In this document: positions 17,941 through 27,645 of the stretch, in pieces
How positions within the stretch are numbered: the first letter of the stretch is position 1
Layout of the letters: each line of letters starts with the position of its first letter
Assembly (NCBI GenBank): GCA_965248495.1
Contig: CBDFJL010000003.1
Coordinates: 1,984,001 to 2,048,000 of the forward strand
Source of the DNA: CAUYXS01 sp965248495
GTDB taxonomy: Bacteria > Chloroflexota > Dehalococcoidia > Lucifugimonadales > Australimonadaceae
Reading direction: 5' to 3'
DNA: 64,000 nucleotides
The notes under the pieces: model-generated
What the model saw: only the letters and a program-made list of their open reading frames with translations
Database searches by the model: none
Told to the model about the DNA's origin: nothing
Program-made: the position numbers and the translations under genes

Positions 17941-20815
17941 CTAGTCGCCAACCACGATCGTGCGGACGATGCCCGTCTCGATGAAGTCGGCGTCGAGCGC
18001 GTTGCCGGCCTTGTCTTCGATGATCATCCCCGCGAGCACCCAGGTGCCGGGCGGCGACCCGGGAGGCAGGGTCAGGTCAATGCGGTAGTCGGCGAACTCG
18101 TCGGCGACACCCACGAAGTACGGTGTATAGAAGTTCGCGTGGTAGTGATAGTCGAACAGCGTGCCTCCCGTCGGCTTGAGGAGGCGATAGGACACGATGC
18201 CGACACCCGAGTTATCGTCGCGGGCCCGATAGCGGATCGTCACGTCGGTCTCGCCGTCAGGCGCGGCAGGATTGCGCGGCTCCGCCTCGACGCGGATAGA
18301 GGCGATGTCGAGCTCCGGTTGCGCGTCGTCGGGCGAAGGCGTGACGATGTCGAACGACAGCGTCGCGTCTCGGAGATCGTAGCGCCGTTGGTTGCCGGCC
18401 TTGTCCGAAACCCAGAACTCGCGGAACGCCCACTCGCCGCTGGCGTGATCGCCACGGATAGGATAGCTAAACACGATTTCGCCAGTGCCACGCTGGTAAG
18501 ACGCATAGACCTCCAATTGCTGACCGGAGCCGTAGTGCTGGAGCGTCGCATACCCGCCAAGGCCCTCGAGGGTCTCATCCGCGAGGGGGACCCGCACCAA
18601 GACCGTCCACTCATCGCCGCCGGAGGTAGTCTCCCCCCGCACCCCTGCGAGGTCCGCGATGGGCGCCTCCAAGTCCTCGTCGGGGTTGTCGGCGAACAAC
18701 TGCCAGCCGAACTGGTCCTGACCCTCGAATCGCCGGTTGCCGGCGATGTCCTCCACGACGATCTGGCCGATGGTCCAGTAGCCGCCGGCCGCGGCGCCGT
18801 CGAGCGGGAATGCCGCCCGGAGGGCGAAGGGGTCTTCTCCCTCGGGCGCGAACTGCACGTCGACGAAGGTGTCTGCCGTCGAGAACAGCCGCCCGGATGC
18901 GCGCCCGGCGCCGTCGCCGTACGCGGGCGAAAGGCGCAGCGTGGCGGCGACCAGGTTGTCACCGGTGATGGACTTGGTCACGTCGACCTCGACGCCGACG
19001 ATCTTGCCCGGGAAGGTGAAGTCAGGCTCGAGGTTGAAGACCTGAAACGTGAACTGCTCGTCGACGAGCGTGACGTACTCGTAGCCGTCGACGACGTCGG
19101 CCACGAACCCATACTTGGCGGGCGCGATGGTGCGCAGGTGGTCCGGCTCGTAGACGTAGTAAGCCAACGTTTCCGCGAAGTCCTCATCCGGGTTCAGCGC
19201 GGCCGCGTACGCGGAAGCGAAGTTCGTGGTTGTGGACCGATACCAATCCTCATCCACCGCGCCGCCCGCCTCAGCCTTGGGGTGGTCGACGGCACTGGTG
19301 GATGCCGCCAGAACGCCCGCTCCGCTGGGACTCGTGCTCCAGCCGCTCAAGGCGAGGAATTCGGTCCCGGCCCCTTCGTCGAGCACCTTGCGCCAGAGGA
19401 AGTGCGCCATCTCATGGGCGATGAGCCGGCGTATGTACGCCGCATCACCGCCCGTGAACGCGATGTCCATGAACTCGATGTAACCCAGATCCACCCACGC
19501 GATCGCGGGCGCGCTGGGATAGGTGGGGTTCGTCAGACCGTTGAGCCGCCGTACGACCTTGTCTAGGCCAGGGATGTTCCGGAACCCGGATGGAAGGTCC
19601 TCCAGTACCGAGGCCAGGTAGCGCAGCTCGTCGAGCGTGAAGGCCTGGAATTCGTCGGCGGGTTCGGCGGTGCCAACCGCGACCCCATAGCGGCTCTGGA
19701 GTATCTCCTCCAACAAGTAAGGATCGTCGTAGAAGGCGCGTAGCACCGCTCGGAACAGCCGGTTGGAGTAGAAGACGCGATCCGCGTTGCCATCGGCGCT
19801 GGGTTGGAGAGCGGGATTCGAGCGGGCGAACGCCAACCTGCTGAACCGCGCCCGGTTTACCGCCTCGCCCTCTGCCGCGAACGTCACCTCTACGTCCTCG
19901 GCGAGCTGCGCGTCAGTGGGCGTCACGCGCCAGGGCTTGGCGTCGAAGACGAGCAGCCGCGTCTGAGGAAGCCGGCGCACCATCTCGTACAGCAGGCCCA
20001 CAGTCGAGGCGTCCCACTCTTCCTCGTCGTCGACGACTACGATGGCTATGTCGGCCAAACGCAGGGCTGCCGTGGAATTGAGCGTCAGCGTCGGCTGGCC
20101 GTCGAGGACGACAAGAGGGCGCGGGGCCGCTTCGGGCAGCGAAACCTCTCCGGTCAGCGAGTCGTCGGCGCGCCAGACGTAGGAGAAGTAAGGCTTTTGC
20201 AGGGGTGCCCATCGGAGCTCGACGGCGGCCGGACCGCTCGCATCGAAGTAGTCGAGCTGCACTCGGTGGGTTCCAGCAGATAGATGCGTCATGACCACGT
20301 GGTCACGCTGCTCCTGCGGGTACCACGCATCGATCAACGGCACGTCGTCGACGACCAATCGGACACCGTCGTCTGCGACCACGAGGAACTCGTAGTCGCC
20401 CTCGCCGAGATCGAACCCACCTTGCCACCTGACCGCGAAGCCGTCGGGCTGTAACGACGTGCTGGGGCATCGAAGCCCCATTCGAATGCGACTAACTCGT
20501 CGTCCTGTGTGTACGCGAGCGCGGTGAGGCTGGGGTCGTGGAAAAAGCAGCCCAGGAAGTGACCGTCACCGAAGCTTGGGCAGGGCGGCGGCTCGGGCGT
20601 CGGTGTCGGCTCAGGCGCGGCGCTTAGGCCCGTCGCACGCTCGATCCGAGGCCCGCCTAGGACACCGTCGATGCCCGTCGGGACGACGCGGCCCGTGCGA
20701 CGTCACCCGGAATCAAGGGCGTTGGGGATGGAGTCGGTGCCGGGCCTTGCTCCCCTGCTGTGGTGCACGCCGATAGCACCATCGAGACCACTAGCAGCGT
20801 CGCACGAACGTCCAT
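17941..20815 (-). CDS. large PA14-domain, HExxH-metallopeptidase-like lipoprotein (two frameshifts)
   Basis: The long open part (17941-20481, 846 residues) starts inside a PA14 domain. Upstream, in another frame, FGDGHFLGCFFHDPSL completes that domain. Further upstream, in a third frame, a lipoprotein signal MDVRATLLVVSMVLSAC starts at 20815 with a Pro/Thr spacer. Order: signal, PA14 carbohydrate-binding-like domain, a Rossmann-like region (ADIAIVVVDDEEEW), a metallopeptidase-like domain with HEMAH (19402-19416), then several beta-sandwich modules. One-base indels near 20465 and 20680 break it. It probably acts at the cell surface on glycans or proteins. The role of the C-terminal modules is unknown. 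Confidence 0.7.
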
Positions 20816-20883
20816 GTCTCCATTGTACCTGCGTGGGTGCGGGTCTCCTGTGGCTATTCCCGCGGCCACTCTACGCCCAAGCT

Positions 20884-21132
20884 CGCAGGGCGAACGAGCT
20901 CCGACCTGAGGAGCGAGCCCGGCTTGAAGCCCGCCGCGACGAGCTGGTCGGGTGGCTGGCGGCCCAGAGCGAGCGGCAAGAGGCTGTGGGCACTCTACCC
21001 GTTCGCGTGCGTTCGTTCCTTAAGGATGTTCAAGACCTCCATGTGCGACAGGCGAAGGCCTTGCTGCAGACAATCCTGCAATCAGCACACGTCTACCGTG
21101 ACGGAAGCATTGAGTTGGAGTTCAGGACCTAG
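20884..21132 (+). pseudogene. C-terminal remnant of a serine recombinase
   Basis: An open stretch of about 82 residues ends in VRSFLKDVQDLHVRQAKALL followed by a HVYRDGSIELEFRT tail. This coiled-coil plus terminal beta segment is characteristic of the end of large serine integrases/resolvases. The catalytic domain and start are absent. It marks a lost mobile element. Confidence 0.6.
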
Positions 21133-21276
21133 CTGCGAACCACGCCTGATGCAGCCGCACGTCGCCGCCCCTGCAACTTTCCAGCCTCGTTTGTGTGGGC
21201 GGTTTTACCCATACAGTGAGGGGATCCTGTTCAGCACCGGGAGTCTCATAGAAGCCGACCAAACCGACGGTGGCTA

Positions 21277-21444
21277 ATTCTCGGCGGGCTGATTGGCCCG
21301 TTCGTCGCCGCCTCGACCGCGAGCCTAGCCCCGCAGGGATCAGGAGCAGGGTTTGGGCTCGGGGATGTTGTGCCCTACCTGTACGCTGCGGCAGCGCTGA
21401 GCGGGTTCGTCGCGCTGATCAACGTGGCCTTCCGCCGGCACTAG
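21277..21444 (+). pseudogene. C-terminal remnant of an MFS transporter
   Basis: A frame of 55 residues without a start reads ILGGLIGPFVAAST, then a short loop and a hydrophobic helix LYAAAALSGFVALINVAF, ending FRRH. This is the pattern of the last two helices of an MFS carrier. No upstream part is left. Confidence 0.5.
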
Positions 21445-21479
21445 GCCGAGTTCGGCTTCGGCTGCGGACTATTCGGTGA

Positions 21480-21575
21480 TCAGTCAGCCACCAAGCCCTG
21501 AAACCCGTTGGCGAAACGATGGGAATCCTGAAGATTTCGACAGTCATCGTCTGTGGCAGCCATTCGCTTGGCCAT
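21480..21575 (-). CDS. 31-residue frame with strong ribosome site
   Basis: AAGGAGG stands four to five bases before an ATG (MAKRMAATD...), and the frame closes after 31 residues. It may be the start of a gene whose remainder was lost, in a region full of gene ends. No family recognised. Confidence 0.2.
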   Translation of the reverse strand: MAKRMAATDDDCRNLQDSHRFANGFQGLVAD

Positions 21576-21766
21576 TGGGCCTCCTTGGATGACAGCCCTC
21601 GGTAGAGCAGCGAGCGCTTCTTCGGCGCGCTGACCGGTCGCAGGGCAGACCCGAAAGTCCTAGCCAGCCGAACTATCCGAGCTGGGTTGGGTCTCAGACC
21701 AAGGTGTGTCTGGACCAGAAAGTTTGGTCCCCCGTGGTTTGAGCGCCTGAGGAGCCGGCTAACGCG

Positions 21767-21801
21767 AAAGGCGGCGCCCGGGGAGAAGGTGCGCCGCCTT
21801 T
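21767..21801. terminator. hairpin, terminator-like
   Basis: AAAGGCGGCGC pairs with GCGCCGCCTTT (11 bp, 13-base loop). It lies among gene remnants, so which transcript it served is unclear. Confidence 0.4.
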
Positions 21802-21945
21802 AGGACCGGCGCACCAGATCAATGATGAACCGGGGTTGGCTGATCGGCTGCAAACGTACGACCGTGGCAGGCAAAGATCAAGGTTCTGTCAGAACTCAGT
21901 CCACTCACCGTCGACGGGCCAAGGCTCTCCTACCCCAACGTGGGG

Positions 21946-22287
21946 CTAGACAGCCAATTCAGCCATCGCCTGAAGACGCTCGCTAACCGTCGGTGCGAAC
22001 CGGAACTCCCAAGCCCGAACGGTCTCATAACTGACCTCGAATCCCCTTTGGAGGAGCGGTTCGGCAACATCTCGGAAGCCGAGCTTGTAGCGCAGGCGCG
22101 AGAGGACCGCGAGCAATACGGCGTCGGTAGGGAACTGAAGGCGTTGAAGGGCAAGCCTGTGCGTTCGTTGGAGCGACGATCGCAGGTGCGACAGGCGAAG
22201 GTCTTGTAGCCGAGCGCGGTTCGTCGCTTTCTGCCCGAAACAGCCTTCGACTGACAATGCGAGCCGGCCATGAGATCGGTTCCTCAT
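21946..22287 (-). mobile_element. IS6-family-like transposase remnant
   Basis: A 113-residue frame contains FPTDAVLLAVLSRLRYKLGF, then RDVAEPLLQRGFEVSYETVRAW. This is the N-terminal helix-turn-helix region of IS6/IS240-type transposases (usual length about 230), which precedes the DDE domain. The DDE domain is missing and the frame ends in unrelated residues. No intact terminal inverted repeats were found. It is a decayed insertion sequence beside the catabolic core. Confidence 0.6.
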
Positions 22288-22344
22288 CCGGTTTGACTCA
22301 GATGGTAACTCCCTCGTGGTCCGGTTTCTGGCAGGCCCACGAAC

Positions 22345-22373
22345 AAGGGGCCGGCCATTGAGGCCGGCCCCTT
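22345..22373 (-). terminator. Rho-independent terminator of the LigB-type operon
   Basis: AAGGGGCCGGCC and GGCCGGCCCCTT form a 12-bp stem with a 5-base loop. On the minus strand the stem runs into CTTGTTCG. It lies 33 bases beyond the end of the 22406-23398 gene. Confidence 0.75.
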
Positions 22374-22405
22374 CGATCTCGCTTGACTACCGCGAGCGTC
22401 CGCCG

Positions 22406-23398
22406 CTAGCCGGCCTCGACGGGTGCTTCCTTCTCGATTGGCGGCCAGTAGACCCAGCCGGAGCCGGTCGTGACCTTGCGGGCGGGCATGTAGTCGGTCC
22501 ACTCGGCCTTGTGGCCGGCCTTGACCTCATCGACCGCACCGGCGACAACCGTCCAGCAGCGCAGCTCGCCTGTGCCGCCGACAAAGTTCTCGGAGCGGAA
22601 GGAGAACATGGCCTTGAGGTTATCGGCCTGGCCGGAGGTCAGCTGGTCCAAGAACCAGTTGTCCAGGGGCTCGTCCACCCAGCCCGTGCGGGGCCCACGC
22701 GGGTCGTGGGACATGCCACCCGAGCCGTAGATCGCGATGCGCTTGGATGAGCTCTCGCAGATACGGGCGATGGCGCGGCCCAACTCAAGGCAGCGCTCGC
22801 CGTTCAGGATCGCGGGGGGGCCGTCGTCCACGTTGACGAAGACGAGCACGATCGGGATGTCCATATCGGGCAGGAGATGGAGTCCGGGATTGCCCCAACC
22901 GTGAGGCACGCCTCGGTCCGGCTGCGACTGAGGGTTCATCTCCGTGATGATCGCCGCATCGAAGCCGTCCTTCACCAAACCGTTCAGGATGGCCTGGGAG
23001 AGCTCCTGGTCAACCTTCACGGGGTAGCGGAACTGCTCGTCGTAGGGGCTCGGGGTCGGGTCCATGTCCTGCAGGCCCGTGTTGTGGACCGTGTCTACGT
23101 CGGGCCCGACGTAGACGGCGACGTTCGGAATGTTGGAGCCGTCGAACCACTCACGCTGGTCGCCGATGACGGCAATGATCACGTCAGGGTTGAACTTGGT
23201 CAGCTCCTCCTTCAAGCGCGCGAAGTTCGCCTTGATGCGGGGGACCCGCTCAGCGATCACTTCTTCGGTCTCGAGCTCGGTCTCGGGCGGCTGCGGGTGA
23301 CCGTCGTTCAGGCGCGCGTGCATCTTCTGCCACCCGGCATAGGTGGAAGAGAAGAGGCTGGGTGCGTGGGAAGATGCGAGGCCCATTCGAATTGGCAT
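22406..23398 (-). CDS. LigB-family class III extradiol dioxygenase-like protein
   Basis: A 330-residue protein of the LigB superfamily, which cleaves catecholic rings (protocatechuate, gallate and relatives) with Fe(II). H11 (ASSHAPSLF), a His in PGLHLLPD and H231 in SGGMSHDP followed by GWVDEPLD supply expected His and Glu positions. The usual D-x-H of the second ligand reads IGDQREWF, so one classical ligand is replaced. AAGGAGG precedes the ATG. It is second in a two-gene minus-strand operon with a paralog that lacks all these His residues. Activity is likely but the altered ligand calls for caution; substrate unknown. Confidence 0.8.
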   Translation of the reverse strand: MPIRMGLASSHAPSLFSSTYAGWQKMHARLNDGHPQPPETELETEEVIAERVPRIKANFARLKEELTKFNPDVIIAVIGDQREWFDGSNIPNVAVYVGPDVDTVHNTGLQDMDPTPSPYDEQFRYPVKVDQELSQAILNGLVKDGFDAAIITEMNPQSQPDRGVPHGWGNPGLHLLPDMDIPIVLVFVNVDDGPPAILNGERCLELGRAIARICESSSKRIAIYGSGGMSHDPRGPRTGWVDEPLDNWFLDQLTSGQADNLKAMFSFRSENFVGGTGELRCWTVVAGAVDEVKAGHKAEWTDYMPARKVTTGSGWVYWPPIEKEAPVEAG

Positions 23399-23540
23399 GA
23401 CGTCCTCCTTATTACTTCGACTACTCGACCAGTCGTTGCAATCGTTGCTATCTGAATCGTCGGCCGGTCGTCGCCGGACGACGACGATCGATCACGATCG
23501 ACGGCCATATTCTACTCCCGCCCTCCTGCCGCCTGCCACG

Positions 23541-24470
23541 CTAGGGTTTCCAGTAGGCGAAAGCGGTCCCGACCGTGGCGTGGTGGAAGCGGATGTAGTC
23601 CACGACGTTCGCCTTGGCGCCCAGACTCTCCATGGCCGCGCCGACGGCGATCCACTGGCGGACCTCCGCGGTGGCCCCGCGCACGGTGTTGGAGTCGAGG
23701 TCCCAAATCGATGCCAGCTGCTCGGCTCGGCCCCGCCGCAGGCGGGAAAGCACCCAGTCGTCCAGGCGCTCGTCCACCCACCCCGCGAGGTATCCCTGTG
23801 GGTCGCCGGAGAGCCCGCCCACCGCGATCAGCGCGATGCGCTCGTCCCGCTCGCCCAGGACGCTGGCCATCGCGCGGCCCAGTGGTGGCATCCGGTGTCC
23901 GCTGATGGCGGGCTGGCGATGCGCGTTAATGAACACCGGGACCACGGGCGTGGCGAGACCGACCAGTTTGCGTACCGGCTCGGTCAGTGCCTGGCCCGCG
24001 CCGTCTTCCGGCGAGCCCATCGGCTTGAAGAAGCGGCTGATGTTTACGTCGAAGCCCTCCTCAGTCAGCTCGTCCGCCAACCAGGCCGACACCACGGTGT
24101 GGCACGCCAGCGTGACCTGCTCGCCGTCGCTCGGCGCCTCACCGACCTCTGCATAGTGGGTCGTGCCCCATATCTCCTCACCCACGTAGACGCTGATCTG
24201 AGGGACCTGCGTGTCATTGAAGATGCGCCCCTTGTCCGACGACAACACGACCACCGTGTCGGGCTTGGCGGCGGCCAGCTGCTTTTTCAGCTCACCGAAC
24301 CCGGCATCGATTCGCTTGGCGTAGTCGTCGAGCGTCTCGGCGGTTTCCGTCTCCGCGCGGTTCGGCTGCGGCACGTCCTTAATGAGCTGCCGATAGATGT
24401 CGTCCCAGCGCTCGCGCGGCCGATACAGAACGGGCGAGTTTGAGATGGCAGCGCCAAGAACGACAGGCAT
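23541..24470 (-). CDS. LigB-family paralog lacking the iron ligands
   Basis: A 309-residue protein that shares with its downstream neighbour the C-terminal pattern SGDPQG followed by GWVDERLDDW. Where LigB enzymes have SSHxP it has ISNSP, where they have DxH it has SSDKGRIF, and where the neighbour has SHDP it has SGDP. None of the classical His ligands remains. It is therefore probably a non-catalytic partner (compare the two-subunit LigAB and similar complexes) or an enzyme with a new activity. AAGGAG lies before the ATG at 24470. It is first in the operon, 142 bases before the catalytic-looking gene. Confidence 0.78.
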   Translation of the reverse strand: MPVVLGAAISNSPVLYRPRERWDDIYRQLIKDVPQPNRAETETAETLDDYAKRIDAGFGELKKQLAAAKPDTVVVLSSDKGRIFNDTQVPQISVYVGEEIWGTTHYAEVGEAPSDGEQVTLACHTVVSAWLADELTEEGFDVNISRFFKPMGSPEDGAGQALTEPVRKLVGLATPVVPVFINAHRQPAISGHRMPPLGRAMASVLGERDERIALIAVGGLSGDPQGYLAGWVDERLDDWVLSRLRRGRAEQLASIWDLDSNTVRGATAEVRQWIAVGAAMESLGAKANVVDYIRFHHATVGTAFAYWKP

Positions 24471-24510
24471 GGGGACTCCTTGTAGCGGGGGCGGTGGCCG
24501 AGGGCGCGAC

Positions 24511-24537
24511 GGTATAGGCGCCGCTCCGGGGTGTCAA
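24511..24537 (-). promoter_or_regulatory. possible promoter of the LigB-type operon
   Basis: On the minus strand a perfect TTGACA (24537-24532) is followed after 15 bases by TATACC (24516-24511), about 40 bases before the start codon. The spacer is shorter than ideal. Confidence 0.4.
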
Positions 24538-25062
24538 CTTGGCCACCGCCCCACCCGGCCCTCGCCCGTCCATGAGGTCGCGAGCGGCGATTCCGGCCTC
24601 CACCTCGTAGCGTCCAGCCATACGTGACGCGCGCGCGTCTCTTAATAGGCTGGACAGAGGACGAAAAAGGCCGGACCCGACAGACGGACTTGTTGCCTCC
24701 CGTTCGGTGCGGAACGGGCCTCGGTTGCCGATGCGGATTGCTCATATCCTCCACGTTTCTGGCCCTTCGCCCGCGTCCTAATTACCAAACTAGGACACTA
24801 CCCAAAGCTGTGCCCCACTTGCGTTTCACGGGGGGGTGGTGTATCCAACGCGCGGGGGCAGCCGGTCTCACGGCGCTCCTCCCTCAGTGGCGCGGCAGGC
24901 TCTAGCTGCCGCGTCACCTCGTCCGGACCTTTGGGCACCATCGTTCCCGGTGCCGGTCGACCGACGCCTCTGGTCTACCTGACGACCACCAAGAGGCCTT
25001 TGGTACTACACTAGTGCTCCTCTCTCTTACCCTTAGGACGGGCTGTCCTCAAAGGGGGATTC
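24538..25062. other. intergenic region, no gene seen
   Basis: About 520 bases between the divergent LigB-type operon and the aldo/keto reductase. No convincing reading frame. A short GCGGCAG/CTGCCGC repeat lies at 24892-24912. It should hold the promoter of the reductase, but no clear boxes were recognised. Confidence 0.35.
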
Positions 25063-26079
25063 ATCCAATACACATTCTTGAGTAGGACCGGCGTCCAGGT
25101 ATCGAGGATTTCCTTAGGGACCGCCACGTTTGGTACGGCCCCCCTGGAACGCGACGCCATCGCCATGATCCACGGGGCCTACGACCTTGGGATCAACTAC
25201 ATCGACACGTCAGATAACTACGGGAACCGGCCCGACTGGGATCGGCCGGGCGCACCACCGGCCCATGAGAGGAAATCGGCCGAGGAAATCGTGGGCGCGG
25301 CGGTCAAAGGGCGACGCCACGACTTCATCATCGCCACCAAGGTTTCGCCGCGCTACGGCGGGCCCGTCAAGGACGGCAAGCTCGATTCGGCGGGTCTGGA
25401 CCGAGCCCACATCATGAAGATGGCCGAGCGGTCCTTGCGGAGGCTCGAGACCGACTACATCGACATCTACAATGCCCACCACCCCGATCCACATACGCCG
25501 ATCGACCAGACCCTTGGGGCACTTGAGGACCTCGTGAGGGCGGGGAAGATTCGCTACTACACTCTGGGGGGCTATCCGGCATGGGAGTTCGTTGAGGCTG
25601 TGATGACGGCAACGAGGGTAGGCATGCCCGAGCCTGCGGCTCACCAGGTTCCCTATACGATCACGAATCGAGCTGTGGAGCGTGAAATCGTGCCCGCGTG
25701 CCTTCGATTCGGCATCAGTTTGACGACATACGCCCCGTTCGGCGGTGGCTACCTCGCCGGCCTGCAACCGACCCACCGTCCGTTTGCAGGGATGCAACGC
25801 TACCGAGGAGGCCAAGGGCCCTCCTTCACCCCGGAGCAGATCGCAGTCGCAGAGAAGATCGAAGCGTTCGGCAAGGAATGGGGCTACACGCCCTCCCAGC
25901 TCGCGGTCGCATGGGTGCTCTCGAGGCCGGGCGTCGCCAACGTGGTCGTCGGCGCGGAGAGCCTCGATGAGATCAAAGAGAATGCCCTGGCCGCGGACAT
26001 CTCGCTCGCCGAGCAGCAGTTGCAGGCACTGAGTGACATTGGCGAGCTGCCACCCACCCAGAGGGCGAGCGCTCGGTAG
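25063..26079 (+). CDS. aldo/keto reductase
   Basis: About 338 residues with the full AKR tetrad: Asp and Tyr in YIDTSDNYG, Lys in ATKVSPR and His in NAHHPDPH. GTATFG near the start and VVGAESLDEIKEN for NADP binding complete the TIM barrel. The usual opening [M]xYTxLGRTGxxVS is present as QYTFLSRTGVQVS, preceded by ATC at 25063 with AAGGGGG five bases upstream. The first ordinary start is TTG at 25078, which has no ribosome site and would clip the first strand. It probably reduces an aldehyde or sugar-like intermediate. It lies divergent from the LigB operon and upstream of the Rieske cluster. Confidence 0.88.
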   Translation: MQYTFLSRTGVQVSRISLGTATFGTAPLERDAIAMIHGAYDLGINYIDTSDNYGNRPDWDRPGAPPAHERKSAEEIVGAAVKGRRHDFIIATKVSPRYGGPVKDGKLDSAGLDRAHIMKMAERSLRRLETDYIDIYNAHHPDPHTPIDQTLGALEDLVRAGKIRYYTLGGYPAWEFVEAVMTATRVGMPEPAAHQVPYTITNRAVEREIVPACLRFGISLTTYAPFGGGYLAGLQPTHRPFAGMQRYRGGQGPSFTPEQIAVAEKIEAFGKEWGYTPSQLAVAWVLSRPGVANVVVGAESLDEIKENALAADISLAEQQLQALSDIGELPPTQRASAR

Positions 26080-26186
26080 TCCCCGACGACGCCACGCAAG
26101 TAGCCCAGCTGGCACAAGGTCGCGAAACGCTTCCCATCAGCGATTTGCCCGGACAACCCCGCTCCCTCGACGCGCTCGGAGGAGTC

Positions 26187-27557
26187 GTGTTTTGCAGTCT
26201 GTGCGGCGCGGCGAACGCCACCGCCGCCAAGTACTGCGAGAGATGCTGGTCCAGCCTGGCTGACCCGATCGTAGACCCCGTCGAGGCGGAGCAGTTGCGC
26301 CGGTCCTACCGCCACGCCAAGCTGCGCCGCCGATTGATCCGGTCGAGCCTCGTGGCGCTCGCGTTGGCATTCTTGGCCTGGTACTCGCTGAACCTCGTCC
26401 TGAGCTCACCCGTCCCACAACCGTCAGGTCTATCCCAGGCGATTGTCGGGCCGTCGGCATGGGCATTGCCAGGCAGGGACTTAGCGGGCACGTCACGGGT
26501 CGACGAACCGCTTCGGCTCGAAGGAGAGGTGCTTTGGCGTCATGACACCAGCGGAGCCCATGGAGCGTCGCTGGCGGTGGCACGCGGGGTCGTCTACCTA
26601 GCGGCCGATCGGCGAGTGCTCGCCCTCGATGCCGAAACAGGCGTCCAGATCTGGGGCCGCGATATCGCCAATCCGGCGTCCGCCCCCCCGGTGGTAACCA
26701 CCGAGGCATTGTACGTGGGCTTGCGTGATGGCCAGCTCCTTGCGCTCCGTAGGGAGACAGGCGAGCTGAGGTGGTCTCGCGCGTTCGACGGCAGCGTCTC
26801 GACTGCCCCGGTCGTACGAGAGGGCGTCCTGTACCTGGGCCTCTCCACCGGGAGGATGGTGGCTCTGGACGCGCAGACGGGGCACGACCTATGGCGCTAC
26901 GAAACGGGCAGCTGGATAGGGGCTGCTCCGATATTTGCCGACAACGTCATGGCGCTGTTGAGCCAGAACGGGGATGTCCACTTCTTGGATGTCGTCACCG
27001 GTGAGCTAAGGATGGACTACGGCATCGGGCAGTTGACCCAAAGCTCCCCTGCTTTCGTGAACGCCACCTTCGTGGCGACATCGGATCGAGGCCACGTAGT
27101 AGCGCTGGACGCAGAAAAGGTCGAATACCCATTGGAAGACTGGCTGCGAGCGCTCCGCACGCAGGTGTACCTCTGGGGCCTCCAAGGAAGCCGGCCCACG
27201 CCGAAGGGTGAGCTGTGGCGCCGCAGCGTGGAGGATGGGTCCGGTTTTCGATCGCCGGCCGTCGCGGACGGGTCGGTCTACGTCGTATCGGAGAACGGCA
27301 CGCTCTTTTCCATCGAAGCTGTCTCTGGGGACGTGCTTTGGGAACACCAGTCGAATGCCCCTGTTGATGCGGGACCCGTCGTCGCGGGGGATAAGGTCTA
27401 CATCGCCACCAGAACAGGACAGGTGCTTGAGATCGAGCGGGGATCTGGGCTGCTTGCGGCCGAGTTCTCGGTTGCTCCAGGCCTCACGGAATTGGTGATA
27501 GCCGACGGCGCCGTCTTTCTGCTGACCGCGGACGGGATGCTCTACGCAGTTCGATAG
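26187..27557 (+). CDS. zinc-ribbon, membrane-anchored PQQ-like beta-propeller protein
   Basis: About 456 residues. The N-terminus has a zinc ribbon (CSLCGAAN then CERCW), followed by one membrane helix (LVALALAFLAWYSLNLVL) and an extracytoplasmic propeller of PQQ_2/BamB-type blades, each with VVYLAADRRVLALDAETG-like strands (TG-x-W repeats). No catalytic residues of quinoprotein dehydrogenases were seen, so it is more likely a binding scaffold than an alcohol dehydrogenase. GGAGGAGTC precedes the GTG at 26187; TTG at 26145 is a weaker choice. Role in the catabolic cluster unknown. Confidence 0.72.
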   Translation: MFCSLCGAANATAAKYCERCWSSLADPIVDPVEAEQLRRSYRHAKLRRRLIRSSLVALALAFLAWYSLNLVLSSPVPQPSGLSQAIVGPSAWALPGRDLAGTSRVDEPLRLEGEVLWRHDTSGAHGASLAVARGVVYLAADRRVLALDAETGVQIWGRDIANPASAPPVVTTEALYVGLRDGQLLALRRETGELRWSRAFDGSVSTAPVVREGVLYLGLSTGRMVALDAQTGHDLWRYETGSWIGAAPIFADNVMALLSQNGDVHFLDVVTGELRMDYGIGQLTQSSPAFVNATFVATSDRGHVVALDAEKVEYPLEDWLRALRTQVYLWGLQGSRPTPKGELWRRSVEDGSGFRSPAVADGSVYVVSENGTLFSIEAVSGDVLWEHQSNAPVDAGPVVAGDKVYIATRTGQVLEIERGSGLLAAEFSVAPGLTELVIADGAVFLLTADGMLYAVR

Positions 27558-27645
27558 CCTTCCTGGGCCCCAAGCGCAGTGCGGCATTGTCCCTGAGCAA
27601 GCCCCTCGGCACAACCGTTTCTCGTAAGCTTGGGGCCGTTTCTTG

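Noticed and set aside
18139..19566. 475-residue plus-strand frame opposite the PA14 lipoprotein
   Set aside because: Arg/Val/Gly-rich antisense composition, no motifs; the minus strand carries PA14 and HEMAH features.
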